The translations under genes were made by a program, and so were the position numbers. From Bacteroidota bacterium (GTDB lineage: Bacteria > Bacteroidota > Bacteroidia > Chitinophagales > Chitinophagaceae), in contig JAFDXH010000297.1 of NCBI GenBank assembly GCA_018268075.1, positions 1-41,403 on the forward strand: 41,403 bases of DNA, read 5' to 3'. Shown one piece after another: positions 34,337 through 41,403 of this stretch. The notes under the pieces were generated by a model. The model searched no databases and was not told where the DNA came from. It saw only the letters and a program-made list of their open reading frames with translations. Each line of letters opens with the position of its first letter. The stretch's first letter is position 1.

Positions 34337-36028
34337 TTAAATAGTATATTTTCTTTTTCTCACAAGTTGATAAATGAATCCAAATAGTAGTAAAAGAATT
34401 ACTGGAACTACGAGATTAATAACTTGCCATAAAGTCTTCTGTTCTGAAACCTTTTTTGTATCTAATAACCTTAAGGTAAAGTTTTTTGACTTTGCTTCCA
34501 TCAGACCACCTTCATTGATCAGGTATTCAATACAATTTTCTACAAATTGCCTATTGGCAAATTGATATTCGTATTGGCTTCCGATGGTGTATGGATTTAC
34601 TCCCATGGGTAGTGGTTGATTTTTATAGGTTGCGTTCAACACGATATCACCATCAGATACTATGATCATTTTATTTTCATTCACATTTTCTGCTACAAAC
34701 GGCGATCCATAAGATGCAAGACTGTCTTGCTGTTGGCGGCCAATTCGATTTTTATAAAGAGATGTAAACTTTCCCTCCAGTAAAACAGCTACCGGGATAT
34801 TCCTTTTATTATAGGCAGCATTGTCCGGGCTATTTTTGTTTTCTTCACCACTGATCAGTGCAGGCGCTTCAAGCGTTCTGGAATTTGCAGAGGAGTGTAA
34901 GAGGATTGTTTTTTGAATTCCGGGTGAAGCCACAGTATCTATTGAATTTACAAATTTGGCTGCTACCAATCCCAAATTTTTATTGATAGGATTATTTTGA
35001 TCCGATTCAAAAAGCGGAAAATAATTCCAGTGTAAAAATTCAAATTGTTCTTTCCCGTTTACACTAAAAGGCAAAAAATCACTTTGAAGATCCATTACCA
35101 GATCTGGATTGATGCGTACTCCAAATTTAAACAACAAATCTTCCAGTTGTAAATTACGATCATACGCTATCACCTGATTTTTCAATTGAAGGCTATCCAT
35201 TTCTGCTTCAAGCCTATCAGCAAACATTAAGAGTTTGCCGCCATGCATTACATACTGATCTATTTTTAATTTTTCCTGATCAGAAAACCCTATAGTAGGT
35301 TTTACTACAATCATCAATTTAAATGTATCCGGAATCACAGGCTCTTGCTGAAGATTCATGGTGAAAAGAGAATAGTTTTTTTTCAAAACATTTTCTATGA
35401 GGTCATATACATTATCGCCCGCAGGTTCCCCATTTCCTGTTGCGTATGCTACCATTGGTTTGTGTGTAGCCATGGAGCGTTGTAGGGCACTGGCAAACTG
35501 ATATTCCAGCATAGATTCAGAAGTGTTCAGCTCTTGGGGGGTTATGGCGGGCGGCCCTGTATAAAGATTGGCAACTTCCCACTTATTGTTAGATTGTACC
35601 AAGGCTGCACAATATAAGTATTGTGATTGCTCGCCTTCCTTTAATTGTACTTTTAAATTGATGGGCGCTATCCCGAGCGAAGCGAGGGTATCTGCATACG
35701 ATCTGTTCGTTTCGCCAATCTTTTCATTTGCATTTATAAATTGAAAATGAATATTGCCGTGTGAGCGTTCCTTAAATTCCTGAAGCATGTCCTTGGTGCT
35801 ATTCTCTAATTTCTTAAACCCTGAGGGTAATGAGCCGTTTAAAAAAACCAATACCTGAACAGGCTCTTTAATATTGTTTAGTAATTTCTTTACTGGCTCT
35901 GTAAGAGTAAATCTTTTTTCATTGGTAAGGTCTATTCTTTGATGAAATAAAGAGGCCATAAAATTTAAAAACAATAAAATAATCAGTACAATTATCCAAT
36001 ACCCTTTTTTGATTTTTGATTGTGCCAT
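34337..36028 (-). CDS. gldG: Gliding motility-associated ABC transporter protein GldG
   Basis: GldG works with GldF and the ATPase GldA in a transporter-like complex required for gliding in several Bacteroidota. The 563-residue protein has an N-terminal transmembrane helix (YWIIVLIILLFLNFMASLF), the conserved RIDLTNEKRFTLTEPVKKLL segment, a large extracytoplasmic ABC-type uncharacterised domain (about 45-440) and a C-terminal transmembrane helix (VVPVILLLLFGFIYQLV) followed by basic residues RKRK. Its ATG at 36028 shares one base with the gldF stop (TAATG), implying coupled translation. gldA is not in the window. Non-gliding species also keep gldFG, so motility cannot be concluded. Confidence 0.93.
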   Translation of the reverse strand: MAQSKIKKGYWIIVLIILLFLNFMASLFHQRIDLTNEKRFTLTEPVKKLLNNIKEPVQVLVFLNGSLPSGFKKLENSTKDMLQEFKERSHGNIHFQFINANEKIGETNRSYADTLASLGIAPINLKVQLKEGEQSQYLYCAALVQSNNKWEVANLYTGPPAITPQELNTSESMLEYQFASALQRSMATHKPMVAYATGNGEPAGDNVYDLIENVLKKNYSLFTMNLQQEPVIPDTFKLMIVVKPTIGFSDQEKLKIDQYVMHGGKLLMFADRLEAEMDSLQLKNQVIAYDRNLQLEDLLFKFGVRINPDLVMDLQSDFLPFSVNGKEQFEFLHWNYFPLFESDQNNPINKNLGLVAAKFVNSIDTVASPGIQKTILLHSSANSRTLEAPALISGEENKNSPDNAAYNKRNIPVAVLLEGKFTSLYKNRIGRQQQDSLASYGSPFVAENVNENKMIIVSDGDIVLNATYKNQPLPMGVNPYTIGSQYEYQFANRQFVENCIEYLINEGGLMEAKSKNFTLRLLDTKKVSEQKTLWQVINLVVPVILLLLFGFIYQLVRKRKYTI

Positions 36029-36762
36029 TATTTTTTTCCCTTTTTAGCATTAAGATTCCTTTGTGTAACAATAAGGAAAAAATAAATAAGACTGAAGAAG
36101 TAGATAAGGTCGCGAGAGTCAACAACACCGCGGCTAATACTTAGGTAATGAAAATTAATACCGGCCATTTCTATATAATAATCTGCATTGCCGGTAAATA
36201 CCGGAAGCTTACTCAAAGAAGAAAACCCAAAGTATAAAAGCAGGCAGGCAAATACACTAATAAGAAATGCTACAACGGAATTATCAGTAAGGCTTGAGCA
36301 CCAGGTACTGATAGCTGCAAAAACGGAAGCAAGAAGGAAAAGCCCTAAATAAGAACCTGCAATACTACCGCCATCTAATGCACTGGAGGCCGATAATGCT
36401 TGCAATGTTATGACATATAAGTAGGTAGGAACAATGCTTATGAAAATGATAAGAAGAGCTGCCAGATATTTACCCCAAACTATTTGCCACCCTGTAAGTG
36501 GTTGTGTACTCAGAATTTCAAATGTGCCTGTTTTAAATTCATCGGGAAATATGCGCATGCACAGTGCAGGAATTAAAAATGCCAAAACCCAAGGGGCAAA
36601 ATCAAAGAAAGAGCTGAGTGTTGCATATCCAAAATCGAAAATATTGCTATCCTTTAAGATAAACAAGTATAGGCCATTTACAATCAAAAACAGAGCAATA
36701 GCCATATAGCCGGTAAGGCTACTAAAAAATTGATTAATTTCTTTTCTAAAGATTGCAGTCAT
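36028..36762 (-). CDS. gldF: Gliding motility-associated ABC transporter permease GldF
   Basis: GldF is the ABC-2-type permease partner of GldG. The 244-residue protein has about six transmembrane segments, including MAIALFLIVNGLYLFIL, WVLAFLIPALCMR, LLIIFISIVPTYLYVI and VAFLISVFACLLLYFGF. The family signature ALCMRIFPDEFKTGTFEILSTQPLTGWQIVWGK is spread over about residues 66-99. It starts with ATG at 36762, 100 bases from the divergent T9SS cargo gene. It is the first gene of a gldF-gldG unit. No ATPase gene is adjacent. Confidence 0.94.
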   Translation of the reverse strand: MTAIFRKEINQFFSSLTGYMAIALFLIVNGLYLFILKDSNIFDFGYATLSSFFDFAPWVLAFLIPALCMRIFPDEFKTGTFEILSTQPLTGWQIVWGKYLAALLIIFISIVPTYLYVITLQALSASSALDGGSIAGSYLGLFLLASVFAAISTWCSSLTDNSVVAFLISVFACLLLYFGFSSLSKLPVFTGNADYYIEMAGINFHYLSISRGVVDSRDLIYFFSLIYFFLIVTQRNLNAKKGKK

Positions 36763-36791
36763 GTCTTAAACCGGAAAAATAAATAAAAACT

Positions 36792-36820
36792 TTTGATAAT
36801 TTTTTTTTGATTTACTTTAG
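36792..36820 (+). promoter_or_regulatory. Promoter of the T9SS cargo gene
   Basis: TTTG (36792-36795) and TACTTTAG (36813-36820, one mismatch to TAnnTTTG) are separated by 17 bases, close to Bacteroidota spacing. The ATG follows at 36863. Confidence 0.5.
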
Positions 36821-36862
36821 TGTAAAATTTACACATCTATTTAACTATTAAAAATTTACGCC

Positions 36863-38041
36863 ATGAAAAAACTTTACTTAGGATTTTTTTGTTTGCTGAG
36901 CTTCGGTTGTTTTGGCCAGCAGGTATTTAATGGAAATGGAAAAACCGGTTATGGTGGGGTGATTGGTACAGGTAGTTTATCTATCAATGACAATGGGACT
37001 TCGCTTACATTTATTCTTACCAAGGGCACAGCGTCACTGAATGATGCTATGGTAATCTTTGTAGATACCAAAAGTGGTGGTTTTGCTTCCACATCAGGGT
37101 TTACCGATGAAGCCGATGGGTTACGTAAGGCCATCAGTGGATTGCAAACACCTGACCGGGCCACTCTAAATTTCCCTTCAGGTTTTTTGCCGGACTATGC
37201 TATTGCAATGGATCAGGGCTTTGCAGGAATATGGGAATTGGTAAATGGAGGATCGCATACCTATATTAATAGCGCTAACCTTACGCCTACCGGCAATCCT
37301 AATTCGGCTACCTATACCTTTACTGTTTCCAAAGCAGATATAGGGCTTACAGGAGATATTGTTTTTAAATTTCTTGCTACTTATGGAAGCGAAACCGGCT
37401 ATCGGTCTAATGAATTTATTGGTGATGCCGGCCCTACCAATAATCCTGATAACACAGCTTATACTGCTACTTCATTCCTAAGCTACGTAAGCGCATTGCC
37501 TGTATCTATTACTTATTTCAATGCGCAATCAAATGGCAGCAATGTAATTTTAAAATGGGGTGTAGCACAAGAAAGTAATATATCCAAGTACAGTATTTTG
37601 CACTCTACCGATGGTACCAATTTTAGTGAAGCCGGAACAGTAGCATCACAGGGAAATACTGCAGCAGAGAGAGAATATTCTTTTACTGATAACAATCCAG
37701 GCCGTGGCAGCAACTACTATAAATTATCTGTAATCAATAGAGATGGTAGTGTGAATATGTCAAAAACTATTAATGTAAAGATGGTATCTCCATTAAAATT
37801 CAAAACATTTATAAATGCCAGTCATGAATTGGTAGTAGATGTACAGGATATTGCAAAAAATAATTTTGATATTAAGATTTATAATATGTCGGGGCAGCAG
37901 GTTTACTCAAATCAATTAATACACTCTGGCACCGATCAAGTTTATAAATTTCCACTTGGAAATAAATTGCTTCCGGGAATTTATACATTACAGATTTATT
38001 CATCTGTTGACAAATTTGCCCAGATGATAATGATAAAATAA
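36863..38041 (+). CDS. Secreted protein with T9SS type A C-terminal sorting domain
   Basis: The 392-residue protein has a signal peptide (MKKLYLGFFCLLSFGCFGQQ) and a C-terminal type A sorting domain of about 80 residues, with FDIKIYNMSGQQVYS and LLPGIYTLQIYS, ending MIMIK. It should therefore be exported to the cell surface or medium by the type IX secretion system. Residues 20-205 form a glycine- and asparagine-rich all-beta domain of unknown family. Residues about 215-305 resemble a fibronectin type III-like domain (VILKWGVAQESNISKYSILH, YKLSVINRDGS), which commonly precedes this sorting domain. No catalytic motif is recognisable. It is divergent from gldF and has its own promoter and terminator. 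Confidence 0.85.
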   Translation: MKKLYLGFFCLLSFGCFGQQVFNGNGKTGYGGVIGTGSLSINDNGTSLTFILTKGTASLNDAMVIFVDTKSGGFASTSGFTDEADGLRKAISGLQTPDRATLNFPSGFLPDYAIAMDQGFAGIWELVNGGSHTYINSANLTPTGNPNSATYTFTVSKADIGLTGDIVFKFLATYGSETGYRSNEFIGDAGPTNNPDNTAYTATSFLSYVSALPVSITYFNAQSNGSNVILKWGVAQESNISKYSILHSTDGTNFSEAGTVASQGNTAAEREYSFTDNNPGRGSNYYKLSVINRDGSVNMSKTINVKMVSPLKFKTFINASHELVVDVQDIAKNNFDIKIYNMSGQQVYSNQLIHSGTDQVYKFPLGNKLLPGIYTLQIYSSVDKFAQMIMIK

Positions 38042-38183
38042 TTATTTTTTGTGTGATGCAGCGAATTGAGAAATGATTTTGTCTAAATCATGTCAAAAAT
38101 ATCTTGCTTTTTAATGAAGCAACAATTTACTATGGCATAGGCCCTTTAAAAGGCCAACTTTTTTACCAAAATGAACTGCGAAG

Positions 38184-38208
38184 AACCCCTTGAATAAAGG
38201 GGTTTTTT
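38184..38208 (+). terminator. Rho-independent terminator after the T9SS cargo gene
   Basis: AACCCCTT (38184-38191) pairs perfectly with AAGGGGTT (38197-38204) around a 5-base loop, followed by a T-run to 38208. It lies about 140 bases after the stop. A weaker GGCC/GGCC hairpin followed by T lies about 40 bases before it. The rest of the gap to 38322 has no gene I can support. Confidence 0.8.
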
Positions 38209-38322
38209 ATTTGCTGGTAATGCCATTAGGTACAGTAAAGTATTTTAACCCGGAACTGGTACTGGAAAAAGTAAATGAAGAAAATTAAAACAAGGTTTTG
38301 TTGAGTACTGTGTATGAATTAC

Positions 38323-38652
38323 TTATACTCCAAAACTTTCGCCACAGCCGCAACTTCTGCTGGCATTAGGATTATTGAAAAAAAAGCCTTTTCCATTGAG
38401 GCCATCGCTATATTCTAGCGTAGTATTTACGAGATATAAAAAACTTTTAAGGTCTGTTACCAATTTTATTCCCTTATCCTCAAATTCCTGATCCATTGGT
38501 TTTTTAATATTGTCAAAATCCATTTTGTAACTAAGCCCGGAGCACCCGCCACTTACTACGCTCACCCTTACAAAATAATCGGAAGCAGAAAATTCCTTTT
38601 CCTCCATTATTTGTTGAACCCTACTCTTTGCTTTATCACTTATAAAAATCAT
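38323..38652 (-). CDS. HesB/IscA-family iron-sulfur cluster assembly protein
   Basis: A-type carrier proteins accept and pass on Fe-S clusters. The 109-residue protein has the three conserved cysteines: Cys37 in VSGGCSGLSYKM, and Cys101 and Cys103 in SRSCGCGESF. The family segments FFFNNPNA and LNGKGF are present. It lies 78 bases downstream of a cysteine desulfurase gene on the same strand, which supplies sulfur for cluster building, so the two probably form one functional unit. Which branch it belongs to (IscA, SufA or ErpA) cannot be decided from the sequence alone. Confidence 0.93.
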   Translation of the reverse strand: MIFISDKAKSRVQQIMEEKEFSASDYFVRVSVVSGGCSGLSYKMDFDNIKKPMDQEFEDKGIKLVTDLKSFLYLVNTTLEYSDGLNGKGFFFNNPNASRSCGCGESFGV

Positions 38653-38700
38653 TTTCTTATTCCTTTTATGTCAATTTAAAATCTATTTACATAGCCTGCT

Positions 38701-38722
38701 ATTACTCTATGATAGAGGTAAT
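38701..38722 (-). other. Hairpin between the cysteine desulfurase and iscA-type genes
   Basis: ATTACTCTAT (38701-38710) pairs with ATAGAGGTAAT (38712-38722) with one bulged base and a 1-base centre, so the real loop must open several pairs. No T-run follows on the minus strand. It could set the transcript ratio or processing between the two genes; this is inference. Confidence 0.4.
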
Positions 38723-38730
38723 GATAGGCT

Positions 38731-39876
38731 TTATTTTATTCTTTCTACACATTCACTTACATATTTTATAGCAAAATCAATTTCCTCTTTTGTATTGAAC
38801 CTTCCAAGGCTAAACCTGATGGAACTCTTTGCCTCATACGCTGAAAGCCCCATAGCTCGTAATACATAAGATGGCTCTAACGTGTCAGAAGTGCAGGCTG
38901 ATCCGGAACTGACTGCTAATTTCTGAGTTAGCAAAGGTAATAATTGCTCGCTGGCGGTTTTGTTAAATGAGATATTGCTGGTATTGGGTGTTCTTAGTGT
39001 ATTGCCGCCGTTTATGGTTATGTCTGATTTCTTTATTTCTTGCTCAAAATAATCGCGTAGCAAGGTTATTTTCCTGCTCTCTTCCGCTAAGGTTTTATTG
39101 CATATTTCGCTAGCTTTACCTAAGCCTACAATTCCCGGAACATTTAATGTGCCACTGCGCAATCCTCTTTCATGGCCACCGCCATCTATTTGAGAAATCA
39201 GCCGTACACGTGGGTTTTTTCTTCTCACATAGAGCGCACCTGCACCTTTGGGCCCATACATTTTATGGCCTGATAGAGATAATATATCAATTTGATCCTT
39301 GAGCACATCTACTGAAACTTTTCCTACGGCCTGTGTTGCATCAGAAAAAAAAAGGATTCCCTTTTCCTTGGCTACTTCACCTATTTCTTTAATATTTTGA
39401 ATGACTCCTGTTTCATTATTCGCATACATAACACTTGTGAGTACGGTACTTTTTCTTATTTTTTGTTTAAGTTCATTTATATCAATCAGCCCATTTTTAT
39501 TTACATGCAGATAGGTTATTTCTGCTCCCATTTTCTTTAGATGGGAGCAAGTATCCAATACGGCTTTGTGTTCTGTACATACTGTGATTATATGGTTTCC
39601 TTTAGAAGAATACAACTCAAATACACCTTTCAATGCAAGATTGATACTTTCGGTAGCGCCGGAGGTAAAAATTATTTCATTGGGCTCACACCCTATCAGT
39701 GCCGATGTTTGCTTACGCGCTACGTCCACAGCCTGCTCGGCTGCCCACCCGAAGGAATGGCTTTTGCTGGCAGCATTTCCATAAGTTTTTGTAAAAAAGG
39801 GGAGCATTGCTTCCATCACATGATGATCCACACAGGTAGTGGCATTGTTATCCATGTAAATGGGTAGGGCATACAT
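38731..39876 (-). CDS. Cysteine desulfurase, IscS/NifS family
   Basis: This PLP enzyme removes sulfur from cysteine and delivers it to Fe-S scaffolds and tRNA thiolation. The 381-residue protein has the N-terminal YMDNNATT motif, His103 in VCTEHKAVLDTC, the PLP lysine Lys205 in SLSGHKMYGPKGAG, and catalytic Cys328 in SSGSACTSDTLEPS with the extended loop typical of group I (IscS/NifS) enzymes. ATG at 39876 is the likely start. A -7 element ends only 4 bases upstream, so the transcript may be leaderless; Met8 at 39855 would be an alternative start. It is followed by an A-type carrier gene. Confidence 0.94.
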   Translation of the reverse strand: MYALPIYMDNNATTCVDHHVMEAMLPFFTKTYGNAASKSHSFGWAAEQAVDVARKQTSALIGCEPNEIIFTSGATESINLALKGVFELYSSKGNHIITVCTEHKAVLDTCSHLKKMGAEITYLHVNKNGLIDINELKQKIRKSTVLTSVMYANNETGVIQNIKEIGEVAKEKGILFFSDATQAVGKVSVDVLKDQIDILSLSGHKMYGPKGAGALYVRRKNPRVRLISQIDGGGHERGLRSGTLNVPGIVGLGKASEICNKTLAEESRKITLLRDYFEQEIKKSDITINGGNTLRTPNTSNISFNKTASEQLLPLLTQKLAVSSGSACTSDTLEPSYVLRAMGLSAYEAKSSIRFSLGRFNTKEEIDFAIKYVSECVERIK

Positions 39877-39880
39877 GATG

Positions 39881-39888
39881 CAAATTTA
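39881..39888 (-). promoter_or_regulatory. -7 promoter element for the cysteine desulfurase gene
   Basis: On the minus strand TAAATTTG matches TAnnTTTG exactly and ends 4 bases before the ATG at 39876. This spacing points to a leaderless transcript. No clear -33 element is present. Confidence 0.45.
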
Positions 39889-39982
39889 CTTCGTTTGCCC
39901 TGATAAAAGAGTAGTAGATATATTGGCGTCTCTTTGTATAATATCGCATTACCTTTAAATTTGATAATGAAAATAATATCTA

Positions 39983-40384
39983 ATGAAATTAGAACATATT
40001 GGTATTGCCGTAAAAAAATTATCAGCATCTATTCCATTGTTTGAAAAATTGCTGAATACACCATGCTATAAAACTGAGGCTGTAGAAAGTGAGCAGGTAA
40101 ATACGGCCTTTTTTCAAACCGGAGAAAGCAAAATAGAATTATTGGAAGCATACGCGCCCGGCAGTGTAATTAATAAATTTATAGATAAGAAGGGCGAGGC
40201 GCTTCATCACTTGGCCTATCAGGTGGAGGATATTGAGAAGGAAGCTGCGCGATTGATGGGAGAGGGGTTTCAGATGATTGGTGAAGCCCCTAAGATGGGT
40301 GCAGATAATAAGATGGTTTGGTTTGTACACCCTAAAACTACAAATGGGATACTGATAGAATTAGTAATGGAAATAACGAATTAA
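39983..40384 (+). CDS. mce: Methylmalonyl-CoA epimerase
   Basis: This metal-dependent enzyme interconverts the R and S forms of methylmalonyl-CoA in propionate metabolism. The 133-residue length is normal. It has two glyoxalase-fold modules: the first begins LEHIGIAVKKLSASIPLFEKLL, the second contains ALHHLAYQVEDIEKEAARL. Likely metal ligands His5, His76 and Glu126 are present, together with the ESKIELLEAY segment. A TACCTTTA promoter-like element lies at 39950-39957. It is a single gene; methylmalonyl-CoA mutase is not in the window. A short A/T-rich hairpin follows the stop (40384-40404). Confidence 0.93.
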   Translation: MKLEHIGIAVKKLSASIPLFEKLLNTPCYKTEAVESEQVNTAFFQTGESKIELLEAYAPGSVINKFIDKKGEALHHLAYQVEDIEKEAARLMGEGFQMIGEAPKMGADNKMVWFVHPKTTNGILIELVMEITN

Positions 40385-40504
40385 AAAACCATTTTTAGGT
40401 TTTTCTGTATTTACTGTTTGTAAATGATATGGTCAAGATTATCTTTTTAATGTTGGTAACTATTGAGAAATATATCAAAATAACTTTATTAAAAAATTAT
40501 TTTA

Positions 40505-41086
40505 TTGAAAGCAATTACCGTTTTCTGCGGGTCTAATAGTGGATTCAAAGAAGTATATCAACAACAGGCTTTTTTACTTGGGAAAAAATTGGCCGGTGAA
40601 AATATAGGTGTCGTGTATGGTGGTGCAAGAATAGGACTGATGGGGGCTGTGGCGGATGGCGCTTTGCAAAATGGGGGAAAGGTATATGGTGTAATTCCTG
40701 AATTTTTAAGATCAAAAGAAATTGCTCATGAAGGCCTTACCGAATTGATATTGGTAACCAGCATGCACGAACGAAAAGTAAAAATGAATGAATTGTCGGA
40801 TGGCGTAATCGCCTTACCCGGCGGCTTTGGTACTATGGAAGAATTATTTGAAATGCTCACCTGGGCACAGTTGGGGCTTCACAAAAAACCTATTGCCCTT
40901 TTGAATACAAACAGCTTTTATGATTACCTAATAAGGGCTGCTGAAACTATGGTAATTGAAGGGTTTCTGAAAAAATCTAATCTGGATATTCTTTTAGTAG
41001 ATGATCAAATTGATAGCCTTTTGAAAAAAATGAAAGCTTATCGCGCCCCGGAAGTGCCTAAGTGGATTGATTTGAAAACAAGCTGA
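40505..41086 (+). CDS. LOG family nucleotide 5'-monophosphate phosphoribohydrolase
   Basis: LOG-family proteins release the base from nucleoside monophosphates. In plants the family activates cytokinins; bacterial members are often misannotated as lysine decarboxylases. The 193-residue protein has the defining motifs TSMHERK (Arg90, Lys91) and PGGFGTMEE at residues 105-113, plus a Rossmann-type start (AITVFCGSNSG) and VVYGGARIGLMGAVADGAL. The start is TTG at 40505; no ATG occurs before residue 46, and the N-terminus from the TTG matches the family. It is a single gene convergent with the hydrolase at the window end. Its substrate is not known. Confidence 0.92.
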   Translation: MKAITVFCGSNSGFKEVYQQQAFLLGKKLAGENIGVVYGGARIGLMGAVADGALQNGGKVYGVIPEFLRSKEIAHEGLTELILVTSMHERKVKMNELSDGVIALPGGFGTMEELFEMLTWAQLGLHKKPIALLNTNSFYDYLIRAAETMVIEGFLKKSNLDILLVDDQIDSLLKKMKAYRAPEVPKWIDLKTS

Positions 41087-41178
41087 GCATCTTCGTCAAT
41101 AAATTTTTCTATAGCCCTCCTTTGAGGCAATCACTTGGTAAGCACAGTTTTTTTATTTAAAATTTAACTTAAAAAAAT

Positions 41179-41403
41179 TTAGGTTAAGTACGGATTGGTT
41201 GCCATTTCTTCTCCGATAGTAGTAGGCTCTCCATGTCCGGGATAAACGATTACTTCCTTTGGCAGCGGCCATAATTTTTTCTTTATATTATTCACCAGGT
41301 CTTCATGGCTTCCAAAGGGTAGATCGGTACGCCCGATACTCTGCTTGAAGAGCACATCGCCGCCAATCAAAAATTGTTGTTTTTTGCAATAAAAGCAAAG
41401 GTG
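41179..41403 (-). CDS. Metallo-beta-lactamase-fold hydrolase (5' part missing)
   Basis: The frame runs from TAA at 41179 to the window edge with no start codon needed inside, giving the last 74 or so residues. The C-terminal motifs of glyoxalase II-like MBL enzymes are clear: LCFYCKKQQFLIGGDVLFKQ (with the metal-binding Asp in GGD), SIGRTDLPFG, VIVYPGHGEPTTIGEE and TNPYL. The His in YPGHG is a metal ligand. The N-terminal HxHxDH motif lies outside the window. It probably hydrolyses a thioester such as S-lactoylglutathione or an analogous thiol, but the substrate cannot be read from this part. Confidence 0.88.
   Translation of the reverse strand, partial: HLCFYCKKQQFLIGGDVLFKQSIGRTDLPFGSHEDLVNNIKKKLWPLPKEVIVYPGHGEPTTIGEEMATNPYLT

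Noticed and set aside
38220-38288. A 22-codon frame beginning MPLGTVKYFN, resembling the start of a cold-shock protein
   Set aside because: It is too short to hold a cold-shock domain, the similarity stops after ten residues, and it lies after a terminator with no promoter; chance or a very decayed remnant.
1-41403. CRISPR arrays, insertion sequences, prophage or integrase genes
   Set aside because: Reading through the window I found no repeat-spacer pattern, transposase, integrase or phage structural gene; the content is core housekeeping.

Overview
The window looks like ordinary chromosomal core sequence from a low-GC Bacteroidota bacterium, probably of the Chitinophagales/Chitinophagaceae type. 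The evidence is a fused MurF-alanine racemase, gliding-motility ABC components GldF and GldG, a secreted protein with a type IX secretion (T9SS) sorting domain, PorG-like and PorT-like outer-membrane barrels, several promoters with the Bacteroidota -7 element TAnnTTTG, and little use of Shine-Dalgarno sites. I see no prophage, insertion sequence, CRISPR array or obvious defence island.

Layout. 1-3623 (minus strand): the end of an outer-membrane barrel gene, an ElaA-like acetyltransferase and the bifunctional stringent-response enzyme Rel. 3743-8042 (plus): tRNA-Leu(UAG), trigger factor, two clpP paralogues and clpX, a protein folding and proteolysis block. 8190-11266 (plus): purA, a block-charged acidic/basic low-complexity protein and a PabB-type chorismate enzyme. 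11263-16475 (minus): rny, rplS, a 39-residue lipoprotein gene, tatA, gatA and a lytic transglycosylase. 16783-21378: a barrel protein (minus), a SMUG2-type DNA glycosylase (plus), then the overlapping cluster pheT, small coiled-coil gene, zapA (minus). 21379-21946 is a 568-base gene-free region with three evenly spaced DnaA boxes beside an AT-rich stretch, directly upstream of dnaB. 21947-28793: dnaB, rsmE, an OmpR-type response regulator, a HerA-like (DUF853) ATPase and recQ. 28905-34101: tsaE and alanine dehydrogenase (plus) converge on murF-alr and terC (minus). 34337-38041: gldF-gldG (minus), divergent from a T9SS cargo gene (plus). 38323-41403: iscA and a cysteine desulfurase (minus), methylmalonyl-CoA epimerase and a LOG-family hydrolase (plus), and the 3' part of a metallo-beta-lactamase-fold hydrolase (minus).

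Functional themes are replication (dnaB with DnaA boxes, recQ), translation (pheT, gatA, rplS, tRNA-Leu, rsmE, tsaE), protein quality control (tig, clpP, clpP, clpX), envelope and division (murF-alr, alanine dehydrogenase, lytic transglycosylase, zapA), and Fe-S assembly. I found no clearly new multi-gene system. The items most worth a second look are the DnaA-box cluster upstream of dnaB, the block-charged protein between purA and pabB, two interleaved inverted repeats at 16711-16754, a hairpin just ahead of the trigger factor start, and the paired ClpP paralogues.
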